NCBI GenBank assembly: GCA_900315075.1
Contig: OMXV01000022.1
Span: 1-64,000 of the forward strand
Origin: an uncultured Prevotellaceae bacterium
GTDB lineage: Bacteria; Bacteroidota; Bacteroidia; Bacteroidales; Bacteroidaceae
Reading direction: 5' to 3'
DNA length: 64,000 nucleotides
Shown here: piece by piece, positions 25,048-34,678 of the stretch
Numbering within the stretch: position 1 is the first letter of the stretch
How the letters are laid out: the number at the start of each line of letters is the position of its first letter
Made by a program: the position numbers and the translations under genes
Notes under the pieces: generated by a model
Told to the model about the DNA's origin: nothing
What the model saw: the letters and a program-made list of their open reading frames with translations, nothing else
Database searches by the model: none

Positions 25048-27261
25048 GTGACTAAGAAACTTATTTACGCCCTATACACACTCGCCATTGTGTGTATAGG
25101 GTTTGCCACTATCTTAGAGAAATCACATGGCACTAAATTTGTCGGTGAGCATATCTATGGTGCATGGTGGTTTATTGCGCTTTGGGCTATACTTACAGTA
25201 GTTGCCTGCGCATACATGATTCAACAACACTTATACCGACGTGTGGCAGTCATGCTGTTGCACTTGTCATTTGTTGTGATTCTGGTCGGAGCACTGACCA
25301 CCCATCTCACAGCCATACGAGGCACTGTGGAACTAAGAAAAGACATTCCCATCACAGCCTTCATTTGTAATGATGGTGATATTCAGGCATTTCCCTTCAG
25401 TCTGACACTGAAAGAATTTCGTATCGTCAATTATCCCGGTACCGACGCTCCACTCGACTATCAATGTGCCATAAACATATCTCCAAAGTCATCTGTGGAA
25501 TCCACAAGCGAAGTGCTCGTCTCGATGAATAATATCGGCAATATTGATGGATACCGCCTTTTCTTATCAAACTACGATACTGATGGCCAAGGTGTTTTAC
25601 TCGGCATCAGTCGCGACATTTATGGCATTGCCATCACCTATATGGGATATATTATGCTATTAGGAGGTATCATCGCTACTTTGTTATCACGTAAGACACA
25701 GATGCGTATGCTTTATAGGAAAGCTATGAAACCCATTGCCGTATCGATTCTACTGCCTTTTATATTGATGTTGGTAAGTGTCAATGCCAGTGCCAACGAT
25801 GTTCTACCCGTGGTAGATAAGGATATTGCACATCGCATGGGAACCATCAATGTGCTGTACAACAACCGTATCTGTCCACTCAACACAGTGGCTACTGACT
25901 TTGTCATGAAACTCTCAGGCAATGCCTCATGGCAAGGTTATTCTGCCGACGAGATTTTTGTCAGTTGGATGATTTTTTATTCCCCATGGGAACAGCAGAA
26001 ATTGATTCGCGTGAAAAATCACGACATACAGCAACTGTTGGGCATCGATGGCCAATGGGCATCCTATAGCGACTTTCTGAACGAATACCATGAATACAAA
26101 TTGAAGGATGTAATAGAAAAATCGAGCACATCCGATGAATCCATCAACAGGAAAGCCCTGATGGATACCGATGAAAAATTCCATGTGATTGAGATGTTTT
26201 ACCATGGAGAATTCATCAAGATGTTTCCCTATTGCTCTGGCGACACTGTCAACTGGTATATGCCAGGGGGACAATCACTGCCAAGAGAAATTCCTGTAAA
26301 GGAGCAATTCTTCATCAAGCAAGCCATGGACTATCTGACAAAGAGCATCGTGACGGGGCAGCGAGACAGGACGTTTGAAATCATTGCAAAGATAAAACTG
26401 TTTCAGCGCGACATGATTGGTCAGATACTGCCCGGTGAAGGAAAGACAAAGGCAGAGATTTACTATAACACGATAAGGAGTAAGAAATGGCCAGTGTTTC
26501 TTTCCCTGACACTCAGTCTCTTATTGTGCGTTATGATGCTCACCGCAGTTCAAATAAAGCGGATTAGAGCGATTTCGCTATTATTCGTCATATTACTCAC
26601 TTCATACGTCACGCTAATGCTCGGATTACGCTGGTGGATAAGCGGACATTTGCCAGTGAGTAATGGACATGAGACCATGTTATTCATGGCATGGGTAGTG
26701 TTGTTGTTGACAATTGTGCTTCACAAAAAATTCCCCATCATGGTGGGCTTTGGTCCACTTGTATGTTCATTTTGTCTGCTTGTTGCCATGCTTGCCGGCA
26801 GCAATTCACAGATAACGCCACTGATGCCTGTACTCCAGTCGCCCCTTCTCTCGGTACATGTCATGACAGTGATGTGCGCTTATGCTTTATTCGCGCTTCA
26901 GGTGCTACTGGGAATCCATGCGTTTTTGCTCATCAAAAAGAAAAAAGATGCAGAGTTGGAGAAAACCACCGCCCTTTCACAGTTCCTACTCTACCCTGCC
27001 GTTTTTCTGCTTACCATTGGCATCTTTCTTGGAGCCGTCTGGGCGAATGTGTCGTGGGGCAATTATTGGTCGTGGGACCCCAAAGAATCGTGGGCACTCA
27101 TCACCCTCATGGTCTATGCCATTCCTTTACACAAAACATCTATTAAAGTTTTTTCCAAGCCGTTCAATTATCATCTATACATGGTAATAGCTTTTATGGC
27201 TGTCATCATCACTTATTTCGGGGTGAATTACCTCTTAGGAGGCATGCATAGCTATGCTTGA
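25048..27261 (+). CDS. CcsA/ResB-type cytochrome c biogenesis protein
   Basis: The start is a GTG at 25048, 9 bp after the di-haem gene's stop. The 737-residue membrane protein has an N-terminal ResB-like part (helices at about 5-25, 33-52 and 65-90, then a periplasmic segment, then a helix near 190-210). A periplasmic domain of about 240 residues follows. The C-terminal CcsA domain has eight or so helices and the tryptophan-rich WWD motif WGNYWSWDPKESWALI near residue 670, plus conserved His residues flanking it (SVHVMTVMCAYALFA). CcsA and ResB form the haem-handling synthetase of cytochrome c maturation System II. Its place in the operon suggests it is dedicated to the di-haem DUF1111 partner. 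Confidence 0.88.
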   Translation: MTKKLIYALYTLAIVCIGFATILEKSHGTKFVGEHIYGAWWFIALWAILTVVACAYMIQQHLYRRVAVMLLHLSFVVILVGALTTHLTAIRGTVELRKDIPITAFICNDGDIQAFPFSLTLKEFRIVNYPGTDAPLDYQCAINISPKSSVESTSEVLVSMNNIGNIDGYRLFLSNYDTDGQGVLLGISRDIYGIAITYMGYIMLLGGIIATLLSRKTQMRMLYRKAMKPIAVSILLPFILMLVSVNASANDVLPVVDKDIAHRMGTINVLYNNRICPLNTVATDFVMKLSGNASWQGYSADEIFVSWMIFYSPWEQQKLIRVKNHDIQQLLGIDGQWASYSDFLNEYHEYKLKDVIEKSSTSDESINRKALMDTDEKFHVIEMFYHGEFIKMFPYCSGDTVNWYMPGGQSLPREIPVKEQFFIKQAMDYLTKSIVTGQRDRTFEIIAKIKLFQRDMIGQILPGEGKTKAEIYYNTIRSKKWPVFLSLTLSLLLCVMMLTAVQIKRIRAISLLFVILLTSYVTLMLGLRWWISGHLPVSNGHETMLFMAWVVLLLTIVLHKKFPIMVGFGPLVCSFCLLVAMLAGSNSQITPLMPVLQSPLLSVHVMTVMCAYALFALQVLLGIHAFLLIKKKKDAELEKTTALSQFLLYPAVFLLTIGIFLGAVWANVSWGNYWSWDPKESWALITLMVYAIPLHKTSIKVFSKPFNYHLYMVIAFMAVIITYFGVNYLLGGMHSYA

Positions 27262-27267
27262 TATCAT

Positions 27268-29553
27268 TCAGCGACACATCAATTGGAATTGATCAACAAC
27301 GATATGGTTGTCGAGTGCATGGATAGTCAGAGTATGGCTGCCTTTGAATAAACCCATAGTTTGTTGGCGAAGAGCTTGTCCACGAAGCACGTTCTGTTTC
27401 CATTCTTCCGAACGAAAAGGTTCTTTGAGCGAATAGACGATGGGAGTATTACCATCGATGCTCATACTAAAACGTAAGTCGCCATTGTCGGCTGGCTGCG
27501 TGGGGATGAGAGCCACCTGCAATATGTATTCTCCATCTTGTTCTACATCAAAACGATAGGTAAGTGTACCGTCTTTAGGCATGGCTACAGCGTTCATCGA
27601 ATAACCGAGCATTTGGACCGTTCTAACATCGTCGGATGCATTCGTATAGTCACAAGCATTACGAAGTGTCACAACTTCCACAGGTTCGCCAGATAATTCA
27701 GCGTGTACATTCTCAAATACAGGCAGTTTTCGGGGGGCAGCATCCATCAGACCACACCATTTTCCGCCACAAATTTCCTGATATTGGTGGGTAAGCGTCT
27801 GAATTTCCTTGTACGCTTTATCACTTGAAGAAGAGTCACTGAGAATCTTATGGTTCATAGCGTCAGCTGCATATACAGGGTATTCAACAGCTGCAAAAAA
27901 AGCATCGCCTAATTCCTTTCGGATAAATGCTCGACAGTCTTCAACTGCAGTTTTGATACGTTCGAATGCTTCCAACCGCTCTTTAGCTTTTTCGCTTGTC
28001 AAAGGCACGTGGGTCACAGGTGAGAGACCACGAGGATAACGATTCTTGTCGAGTTCCACCTGCGTCCAACCCATAAACTCTGGACGGCGTTCACCACAAA
28101 GACGGTAGTATTCGTGCATAATGGGGAAGAGTCGATTACCAGCCTCTTGTCCAAATTGACGACAAAGCCAGTCTCTCAGATGGTTGTTTAATGTAGAACC
28201 ACTGACGCAGTTGATATTCCATGCCATGTCGAGGAATAATTCAAGGTCATATCCTGCCACTTTAGGGTCATGAACATTTGCAATCCACAAACGACGGCAG
28301 TTGTGGTCGTAAGCCTCACGCAATTCGTTGTAGATGAGGCCAGGCTGCGTGGTTGTCAGCCATAGATAATCATGTGGCCGCCCCCAATAGGAAAGATGAT
28401 AATACACACCTCCACCTCCTTGTCGCTGTTGTTCCTCCACATTTGAAAGTCTTGTCATATAGCCGTAATTGTCGTCACACCACATTAGTGTCACGTAGTC
28501 AGGCACTTTCAAACCTTTCTCATAAAGCTGCAAGACCTCCTTATAAGGTACGAAAACCTGCATTTGCATCGATGGATCACCGATGAATCTTTGTATCAGT
28601 TCCTGCTGGTCATTAATGACCTGTTGCAGTCCGTCAAACTTCTCTTGTTCTGTGGTATAGCCTTCCATCGAACTATCGTGGATGCCTCGCATACCGATAG
28701 TAAACATATTGTCGTTGGATTTGCTCACCTCCTGCAATCGCTCTATCCAATACTGCTGAACAGCAAGGCGGTTGGTCTTGTAGTTGAATCGTCCATACTT
28801 TTCTACATCCCACTCCCCTACATTATTCCTCAACAAAGGCTCACAGTGACTGGTGCCGATGACGATGCCACAGGAGTCTGCCATTGCCTTGGCGCCTGGT
28901 GTCTTGAAAAATGCCACTGTACCCTCATGCATGGCTGGCCAGATGGCGTTGGCACGAAGTCGCAGCAGCAGTTCAAAGACCTTACGATAGGTTTTGGGAC
29001 CTATCTGCCCTTTCGGTCCAGGTTCAAAAATGCCGCTCCATGGGCGCAGGCTCCAGTCTTCGTCATTGAGAAAGACGCCTCGATATGTCACACTTGGACT
29101 TTGTTCTGTATAGAAGTCACGGCTGACCACCAATCTGTTTTTCTTCTCTGGTACGATATCCCCCCACCAGACCCATGGTGACACATCCGCAAGACGTGAC
29201 AGTTCCAACAATCCATAGGCCATACCTCTTCCGTTGGAACCCTCTATAATGATATGCTTATTTTTCACATAAATTCTGAAGCCGTCTGCTGGCAGATTTG
29301 TAGTTTTAACAACCTCTACCGTCGCCTTGCCACTGACCTTGGGTATCATTCCTGTCACTTTTAGCATGTCGTTCTTCCACATCTCCAAGGCTGTCATTAC
29401 CACAGGTTCAACATCTGTTGGTAATTGGTATGTAATGGGATGACGTCCATCGAACCACACTACTTCTGCCTGTTCTTTCCGCTGTGCATATAAGCTCACG
29501 GTAAAAAGCCATGTCAAAATGTATAATAGACCTAACTTTTTCATATTCTTCAT
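27268..29553 (-). CDS. Glycoside hydrolase family 115 protein (alpha-glucuronidase type), short form
   Basis: The 761-residue protein has a signal peptide (MKKLGLLYILTWLFTVSLYAQ). A start at 29553 (MKNMKK) or at 29544 (MKK) is possible. The GH115 pattern is clear: GRGMAYGLLELSRLADVSPWVWWGDIVP near residue 108, VTYRGVFLNDEDW near residue 155, FELLLRLRANAIWPAMHEG near residue 188, and TIGMRGIHDSSMEG near residue 285. GH115 enzymes remove (4-O-methyl)glucuronic acid from xylan or related glycans. It is about 190 residues shorter than the second GH115 at 46741-49599, ending with one beta-sandwich. It is divergent from the PL26-like gene. Confidence 0.88.
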   Translation of the reverse strand: MKNMKKLGLLYILTWLFTVSLYAQRKEQAEVVWFDGRHPITYQLPTDVEPVVMTALEMWKNDMLKVTGMIPKVSGKATVEVVKTTNLPADGFRIYVKNKHIIIEGSNGRGMAYGLLELSRLADVSPWVWWGDIVPEKKNRLVVSRDFYTEQSPSVTYRGVFLNDEDWSLRPWSGIFEPGPKGQIGPKTYRKVFELLLRLRANAIWPAMHEGTVAFFKTPGAKAMADSCGIVIGTSHCEPLLRNNVGEWDVEKYGRFNYKTNRLAVQQYWIERLQEVSKSNDNMFTIGMRGIHDSSMEGYTTEQEKFDGLQQVINDQQELIQRFIGDPSMQMQVFVPYKEVLQLYEKGLKVPDYVTLMWCDDNYGYMTRLSNVEEQQRQGGGGVYYHLSYWGRPHDYLWLTTTQPGLIYNELREAYDHNCRRLWIANVHDPKVAGYDLELFLDMAWNINCVSGSTLNNHLRDWLCRQFGQEAGNRLFPIMHEYYRLCGERRPEFMGWTQVELDKNRYPRGLSPVTHVPLTSEKAKERLEAFERIKTAVEDCRAFIRKELGDAFFAAVEYPVYAADAMNHKILSDSSSSDKAYKEIQTLTHQYQEICGGKWCGLMDAAPRKLPVFENVHAELSGEPVEVVTLRNACDYTNASDDVRTVQMLGYSMNAVAMPKDGTLTYRFDVEQDGEYILQVALIPTQPADNGDLRFSMSIDGNTPIVYSLKEPFRSEEWKQNVLRGQALRQQTMGLFKGSHTLTIHALDNHIVVDQFQLMCR

Positions 29554-29570
29554 ATTTGGTTTTGAGACTA

Positions 29571-29600
29571 CAAAAATATGAAAAAAAAGTGAACAGCAAA
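29571..29600 (-). promoter_or_regulatory. Promoter of the short GH115 gene
   Basis: Minus strand: TTTG (29597-29600), 18 bp, TATTTTTG (29571-29578). The spacing is one base short of the usual range. The leader would be only about 12 bases. Confidence 0.55.
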
Positions 29601-29651
29601 AATCAGTCTATAAAAAAACTCCTTTCACAAATGATGTATTATTTGTTTTTA

Positions 29652-29683
29652 TTTGGACAAAATAGAAAAAAATAGTATCTTTG
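29652..29683 (+). promoter_or_regulatory. Promoter of the PL26-like gene
   Basis: TTTG (29652-29655), 20 bp, TATCTTTG (29676-29683): a strong match, 44 bp before the ATG at 29728. It is back to back with the GH115 promoter. Confidence 0.7.
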
Positions 29684-29727
29684 GGCAAAATTGAGCCAAC
29701 CCAAGTGACACCTTATCTAAATAACAC

Positions 29728-32700
29728 ATGAGACAAATAATTTGTATGGCTTTTGCTGTAATCAGTATGGCAGTACAGGCACAGTCGGCACTCAACAGTC
29801 GGCAGTTTAAAAAATATTGGCGTGTAGAGTCTGAATCACCCGACTATAAGGTAACGTTTCATAACGACACATGTGAGATATTGTCGCCTAAAGGACTTAC
29901 ACTATGGCGAAAGGAAAAACTACATGAGGGTCAGACCGTGGAATATGATGCCTGTGTGAAAGATGAAGGGAAAGAGGGCGACCGCCTGAGCGACCTCAAC
30001 TGTTTCTTCTTAGCTAACGACCCCCATGCTCGTGACATTTGGGCAAGGGCACAGTGGCGCAGTGGTATCTTCACGCGCTGTTACACACTTCAGACTTACT
30101 ATCTTGGCTATGGTGGCAATCACAATACGACTACGCGTTTCCGCCGTTACGACGGTAATGAGGCTGGTGTGGAGGATGCCAATCATCGACCTGCCATTCT
30201 AAAAGAATATACAGGCGAAAACCATCTGCTCAAAGCCAACCATTGGTATCATGTGAAAATAGAGAGCAAGATGGGACATACCCGGTTCTTCATCGACGGG
30301 GAGTGTATAATCGATTATTATGACCCACAACCTCTGCAAGAGGGATGGTTCGGTTTCCGAACCACACTCTCACGAACATGCATCACCAATTTCAGATACT
30401 ACGACACGCCTAAACTCCAGCACGACTCTACGGGCGTCCCCCTACACTGGCTCGATGGAGTACCACAGAGTCCTCAGCCAGTGAGTTTCGGTGTCCCCTT
30501 TTCCCAGGGAGAGTTGCGCGACGTAACAAACCTCACACTCAATCACGGCATTTCGACTGACACATGGGTAAATGCACGTTGGCCAGATGGATCGGTGAAA
30601 TGGGCTGGTTTGGCCGCCGTGATTCCTGAGGGCATCGATGACCTAAAGGTTGTCCACCAATCATCGAAAGTCAAGGACTGCGGTCTGGAGGTCAGCGAGG
30701 ATGCTGAACACATCATCGTGCGTACAGGAAAGTTGACTGCATGGCATTCTAAAACGGGGCAGCAGTTGTTTGATAGTCTTTCAATAGACGGGCTACATGT
30801 GGGCGGAGGAGCAATACTAACAGCCTCTGCCAATGGCATTGACTACACCTCCTCTATTAAAAAGATGACAGTCGAGCGTCAGGGGCGGGTGCGTGCTGTT
30901 GTCAAAGTCGAGGGTATCCATCAGTCACCCGACCGTGAATGGCTACCATTCACCGTGCGTCTGTATTATTATACCGGTATCGAACAGGTTCGCGTGATAC
31001 ACACTTTCATCTACGACGGTGACCAGCATCAAGATATGATTACTTCATTGGGCATACGACTGAAGGTTCCGATGCGGGAGGAAGTGTACAACCGACATGT
31101 GGCGTTTGCAACGGGCGACGACGGTGTGTGGGCTGAACCAGTGCAGTTGCTCGAAGCTGGTAGCGATCATTCGCGTCTACGGACTCTTCAGATGGCAGGC
31201 AAACATATTGACACTGAGGCTATACCAGAGCGGATGCGCCCGATGCTCAATGACTGGGCACAGTGGGATGGTTATCGTCTATCCCAGCTTACCGACAACG
31301 CTTTCACCATTCGAAAGCGAGCTACCGCCCAAAGTCCTTGGATAGGCACGCTGACGGGTTACCGCTCTCCCGGTTATGCCTTCGTGGGCGACACCCGGGG
31401 AGGCCTCGGGGTGGCTCTGATGGACTACTGGCAGTCGTATCCCTCAACAATCGAAGTGAAAAAGGCACGCAGCGAGGAGGCTGAACTGACACTATGGCTA
31501 TGGAGTCCGGAGGCTGAGCCAATGAATCTCTGCCATTACGACACTATCGCCCACGGCCTGCGTGCGAGTTATGAAGATGTGCAGGAGGGTATGAGTACAC
31601 CCTATGGTATTGCCCGTACAAGTGTCGTATGGATTCTTCCACAGACCTCATATAAAGGCAAAGCACAAGTGGCAGCCGACGCGCGCAGACTGACAGCCCT
31701 CGCACAACTACTACCTACACCTGAGTATCTTTACGAGAAAAGGGCTTTTGGCATCTGGTCATTGCCTAAGGGCGACAATGCTGTAGAAAGAAAGCTTAAT
31801 CAATACATAGATTTCTACAAGAATGCCATCGAGCAGCAGAAATGGTATGGATTCTGGAACTATGGCGACATGATGCATGCCTATGACATCGACCGCCACT
31901 CCTGGCGCTACGATGTGGGGGGGTATGCGTGGGATAATACCGAACTGGCTACACCTATGTGGTTGTGGTACAATTTCCTACGCACTGGCAGGGCAGACAT
32001 CTATAGAATGGCAGAGGGGATGACTCGCCACAATAGTGAGGTAGATACCTATCATATCGGGCCATTCGCCCCATTGGGCAGCCGCCATAACGTGAGTCAC
32101 TGGGGATGCGGTGCTAAGGAAGCCCGTATCAGTCAGGCGGCTTTCAGCAGATTCTATTATTACCTAACCACCGACGAACGTACTGGCGATTTGATGGCCG
32201 AGCAAGTTGATGCCGACGCGTTGCTTTACCATCTCGACCCCATGCGGTTGGCTGAGCCACGGGAGAAATTCCCATGCAGTGCACCAGCTCGTCTGCGAGT
32301 AGGTCCCGACTGGCTGGCATACGCGGGCAACTGGATGACGGAATGGGAACGGACGGGCAACCTGAAATATCGTGACAAGATTGTGACAGGTATGCGTTCC
32401 ATTGCCACACTACCAGATGGTGTTTTTACCGGCAATCTTGCCAAGGGTTATGACCCCGCCACTGGGCGCATCTCCTACGATGGCGACCCCAACTTGCGCT
32501 GTAGCAACCACTTGCTCTCTATCATGGGAGGCTTTGAGGTGATGAACGAACTACTGCCGTTGACAGGCGAGACCTCTTTTGCCGCTACATGGCTCGACCT
32601 TGCCCGACGCTACAAACAAATGGCATTGGAAATCCGCCACAACAACTTCCCTGTACGTCGCCTCGAGGCATACGCAGCATGGTACGACCGTGACGCAGCG

Positions 32701-32901
32701 AGAATGGCTGCCACTTGGCAAGCACTTTGGGGATTGGGTGACCACGGCTTGCGTCTGCCTGACGCATCTACACATCTGATGCCACCCGAAGTTCCGATGC
32801 CGATGGATGAACTACCAGGAATCAGTACCAACAATGCAGCACTCTGGAGTCTGGATGCCATTTATATGCTCGAAGTGATTGAAATTCAGACTATGAATTA
32901 A
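29728..32901 (+). CDS. Secreted DUF6250 plus PL26-like exo-rhamnogalacturonan lyase
   Basis: This large (1057-residue) protein has a signal peptide ending VQAQ. Residues about 20-230 form a DUF6250-like beta-sandwich (EILSPKGLTLWRKEKL, then GWFGFRTTLSRTCITNF at its end). The rest has the three-part build of the PcRGLX/YetA family (PL26-type). First is a RIFT-like domain (VPQSPQPVSFGVPFSQGEL), then a beta-sandwich, then an alpha/alpha toroid rich in Trp and His (NYGDMMHAYDIDRHSWRYD). Such lyases cleave rhamnogalacturonan I of pectin from chain ends. It could act at the cell surface or in the periplasm alongside the GH28 and PL10-CE8 enzymes of this window. The family call rests on pattern recall and should be confirmed. 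Confidence 0.75.
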   Translation: MRQIICMAFAVISMAVQAQSALNSRQFKKYWRVESESPDYKVTFHNDTCEILSPKGLTLWRKEKLHEGQTVEYDACVKDEGKEGDRLSDLNCFFLANDPHARDIWARAQWRSGIFTRCYTLQTYYLGYGGNHNTTTRFRRYDGNEAGVEDANHRPAILKEYTGENHLLKANHWYHVKIESKMGHTRFFIDGECIIDYYDPQPLQEGWFGFRTTLSRTCITNFRYYDTPKLQHDSTGVPLHWLDGVPQSPQPVSFGVPFSQGELRDVTNLTLNHGISTDTWVNARWPDGSVKWAGLAAVIPEGIDDLKVVHQSSKVKDCGLEVSEDAEHIIVRTGKLTAWHSKTGQQLFDSLSIDGLHVGGGAILTASANGIDYTSSIKKMTVERQGRVRAVVKVEGIHQSPDREWLPFTVRLYYYTGIEQVRVIHTFIYDGDQHQDMITSLGIRLKVPMREEVYNRHVAFATGDDGVWAEPVQLLEAGSDHSRLRTLQMAGKHIDTEAIPERMRPMLNDWAQWDGYRLSQLTDNAFTIRKRATAQSPWIGTLTGYRSPGYAFVGDTRGGLGVALMDYWQSYPSTIEVKKARSEEAELTLWLWSPEAEPMNLCHYDTIAHGLRASYEDVQEGMSTPYGIARTSVVWILPQTSYKGKAQVAADARRLTALAQLLPTPEYLYEKRAFGIWSLPKGDNAVERKLNQYIDFYKNAIEQQKWYGFWNYGDMMHAYDIDRHSWRYDVGGYAWDNTELATPMWLWYNFLRTGRADIYRMAEGMTRHNSEVDTYHIGPFAPLGSRHNVSHWGCGAKEARISQAAFSRFYYYLTTDERTGDLMAEQVDADALLYHLDPMRLAEPREKFPCSAPARLRVGPDWLAYAGNWMTEWERTGNLKYRDKIVTGMRSIATLPDGVFTGNLAKGYDPATGRISYDGDPNLRCSNHLLSIMGGFEVMNELLPLTGETSFAATWLDLARRYKQMALEIRHNNFPVRRLEAYAAWYDRDAARMAATWQALWGLGDHGLRLPDASTHLMPPEVPMPMDELPGISTNNAALWSLDAIYMLEVIEIQTMN

Positions 32902-33060
32902 GGCCAGAAAAGCCTGACTGGTTAGGAACTATTTTTTTCATAGAAAAAGGGCAAATCATCTGAAAGAAACTTAAAAAAGCATGCTCCTAAGCCTAACAAC
33001 TATTAGATTCTACGAAATTAAAGGGCTCAAAGGACCAAGATACTTTGTCAGGTTTTGAGG

Positions 33061-33102
33061 TTATGAGGTCGCTCCGCTTGCAGGTTTTGAGGTGAGATAT
33101 GC
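33061..33102 (+). repeat. Intergenic repeat family A, copy 1
   Basis: TTATGAGGTCGCTCCGCTTG then CAGGTTTTGAGGTGAGATATGC. Related copies occur at 36663-36700 (same orientation) and 44450-44494 (opposite orientation); a short piece recurs near 52188-52215. Confidence 0.6.
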
Positions 33103-33185
33103 ATGGCGAACGGTCGATGCCATTGGCATCTCCCCACCAGCAATACAGTTCAGTTAGGCAGCAGGTGAGGTGAAGTTATATAAGT

Positions 33186-33213
33186 GAAGATTCGTGCAAT
33201 TGGTGGTCGTGGT
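33186..33213 (+). repeat. Intergenic repeat family B, copy 1
   Basis: A 28-bp sequence beginning GAAGATTCGTGCAATTGG is repeated without change at 44143-44170, 11 kb away, also in an intergenic position. Confidence 0.65.
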
Positions 33214-33421
33214 CGTGGCTGTTGTTGCCAAAAAGTGAAATTCCAGTGAAAAAATAATGCTTGGTGTACAGAAGTGTACTAATTGTGTACTACTTTTATA
33301 AGCAACTGACTATCAGTACGATATAAACAAATGTGTAAAATTGTGTAAAAACTGAAAAGGGGATGTTACAGAATGTAAACGATTTGATACACCAAATACG
33401 GCATCATATTGTCTGATTCGC

Positions 33422-33429
33422 TATCTTTG
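33422..33429 (+). promoter_or_regulatory. -7 element ahead of the first paralogue gene
   Basis: TATCTTTG, 40 bp before the ATG at 33469. An ATTG at 33408-33411 is too close for a -33 element. Confidence 0.45.
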
Positions 33430-33468
33430 TGGTGAATAATTGTTTATTTTGACATTGATTCTTAGCGT

Positions 33469-34515
33469 ATGAAAAATCTTTTTCAATTATATGTATTTGG
33501 TGTGCGTATCATAGTGATATTCGCATTTTGCAGCCTTGGTATCTCTAACGCTGTGGCCCAAGAAGGAGAGGTTCAGGAAAGCCATCCATTGCTGGAGGAA
33601 GGGAAGGTGTGGAACTATGATTTTTCTTATGTTGAAATAAACTTCAACCGTAATCAGGATAGTTGCACCTATTGGATTGACGGGGACACCATCGTTGACG
33701 GTAAACGACTTTTCCATGAATGTGTGTTTGATAGTAATGGTTTCTGTGCTCCTAGTTACGAAACGGAGGCAAATTGTTGTCCAGATAACAATCACCCTCA
33801 TGCCATTGACCTCGGACTGCCATCTGGCACCAAATGGGCATGCTGCAATGTGGGAGCCACCAAGCCTGAAGAATATGGAGGCTATTATGCCTGGGGAGAG
33901 ATAGAGGAGAAAGAAATATATTATTGGAACACTTATATCCATTGTGACGGTACAGAGGAATCTTGCTAAGACCTTGGCTCCGATATCGCTGGCACACAAT
34001 ACGATGTTGCCAACATGAAATGGGGCGGCTCTTGGGTGATGCCGTCTTCTGATCAAATTATAGAATTGGTCAACAATTGCACCTATACATGGACTTCAAT
34101 AAACGGTGTCTGGTGTGGACATTTCACTGGCCCGAGTGGAAGCACGATAATACTACCTGGGGCAGGCTACCGTTTTCTTGGCGACCTCTACCATGACAGC
34201 AGCAGAGGCTACTATTCCTGCAGCGGCTACTATTGGTCGTCAACGCAGCATCCAGTGGTTCCGGAATACACCTACGGCGTGTACCTCGATTTGGGCTACG
34301 CGGACTTGAAGGGCTTCAGCCCCGAATGTGGTCGAAGTGTCCGTCCCGTCCTAAGTGCTACCAACAATTTCACTAATCCAATAACATGTTCTAACGTGTC
34401 TGATCAAGCAATCTACAGCATCTATGGTATCAAGGTGGCAGACAGCACCGGCAATATGAACAATCTCAATCCTGGCATCTACATCGTTAACGGCAAGAAA
34501 AAGATAATAAAATAA
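33469..34515 (+). pseudogene. Secreted paralogue-family protein with FISUMP-like domain, split by in-frame TAA
   Basis: A signal peptide (to about AVAQ) is followed by the paralogue core (LLEEGKVWNYDF, then WIDGDTIVDGKRLF). A domain of the type seen in FISUMP/DUF1566-like Bacteroidetes proteins comes next (HAIDLGLPSGTKWACCNVGA, YGGYYAWGEIEEKE). The frame is then stopped by a TAA at 33967-33969. The very same frame continues without further stops to 34515: DLGSDIAGTQYDVA, MKWGGSWVMPSSDQI, YYWSSTQHP, and a terminal tail NPGIYIVNGKKKIIK. The two halves clearly belong together; the TAA probably replaces a Tyr codon (TAT or TAC). The full-length protein would be 348 residues. It may be a recent nonsense mutation, a sequencing error, or subject to readthrough. 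Confidence 0.8.
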
Positions 34516-34616
34516 TTTAATTGAACTTTCGCAAGTGATTATTGTTTTTAAATCCTATTTTTTAATTACTTAGAATCAAATGTGTGAGCACGTAACTACT
34601 TCTGACCTATAAAAAC

Positions 34617-34637
34617 GGGCATACATAAAGTAAGCCC
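34617..34637. repeat. Hairpin related to the terminator at 59194-59216
   Basis: GGGCATACATAAAGTAAGCCC differs by one base from GGGCATACATAAAGTATGCCC at 59195-59215. Here the change leaves one unpaired position in the stem. A run of A precedes it, so it reads as a minus-strand terminator shape. Confidence 0.5.
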
Positions 34638-34678
34638 CTACGAAACTGACAAACTCAAAAACCAACAACCCCATAAAC

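Larger units (their letters stand above)
32902..33468. other. Long intergenic region with repeats
   Basis: No gene is supported in these 567 bases. They hold two repeat families (33061-33102 and 33186-33213, listed separately) and a TAnnTTTG promoter element at 33422-33429. The remainder is AT-rich with runs such as GTGTACAGAAGTGTACTAA, and shows nothing else I can name. Confidence 0.6.

Noticed and set aside
20661-27261. A SusC/SusD-type nutrient uptake pair
   Set aside because: The porin and the imelysin lipoprotein do not show TonB-plug or SusD features; the large barrel protein at 56067 also has no SusD partner.
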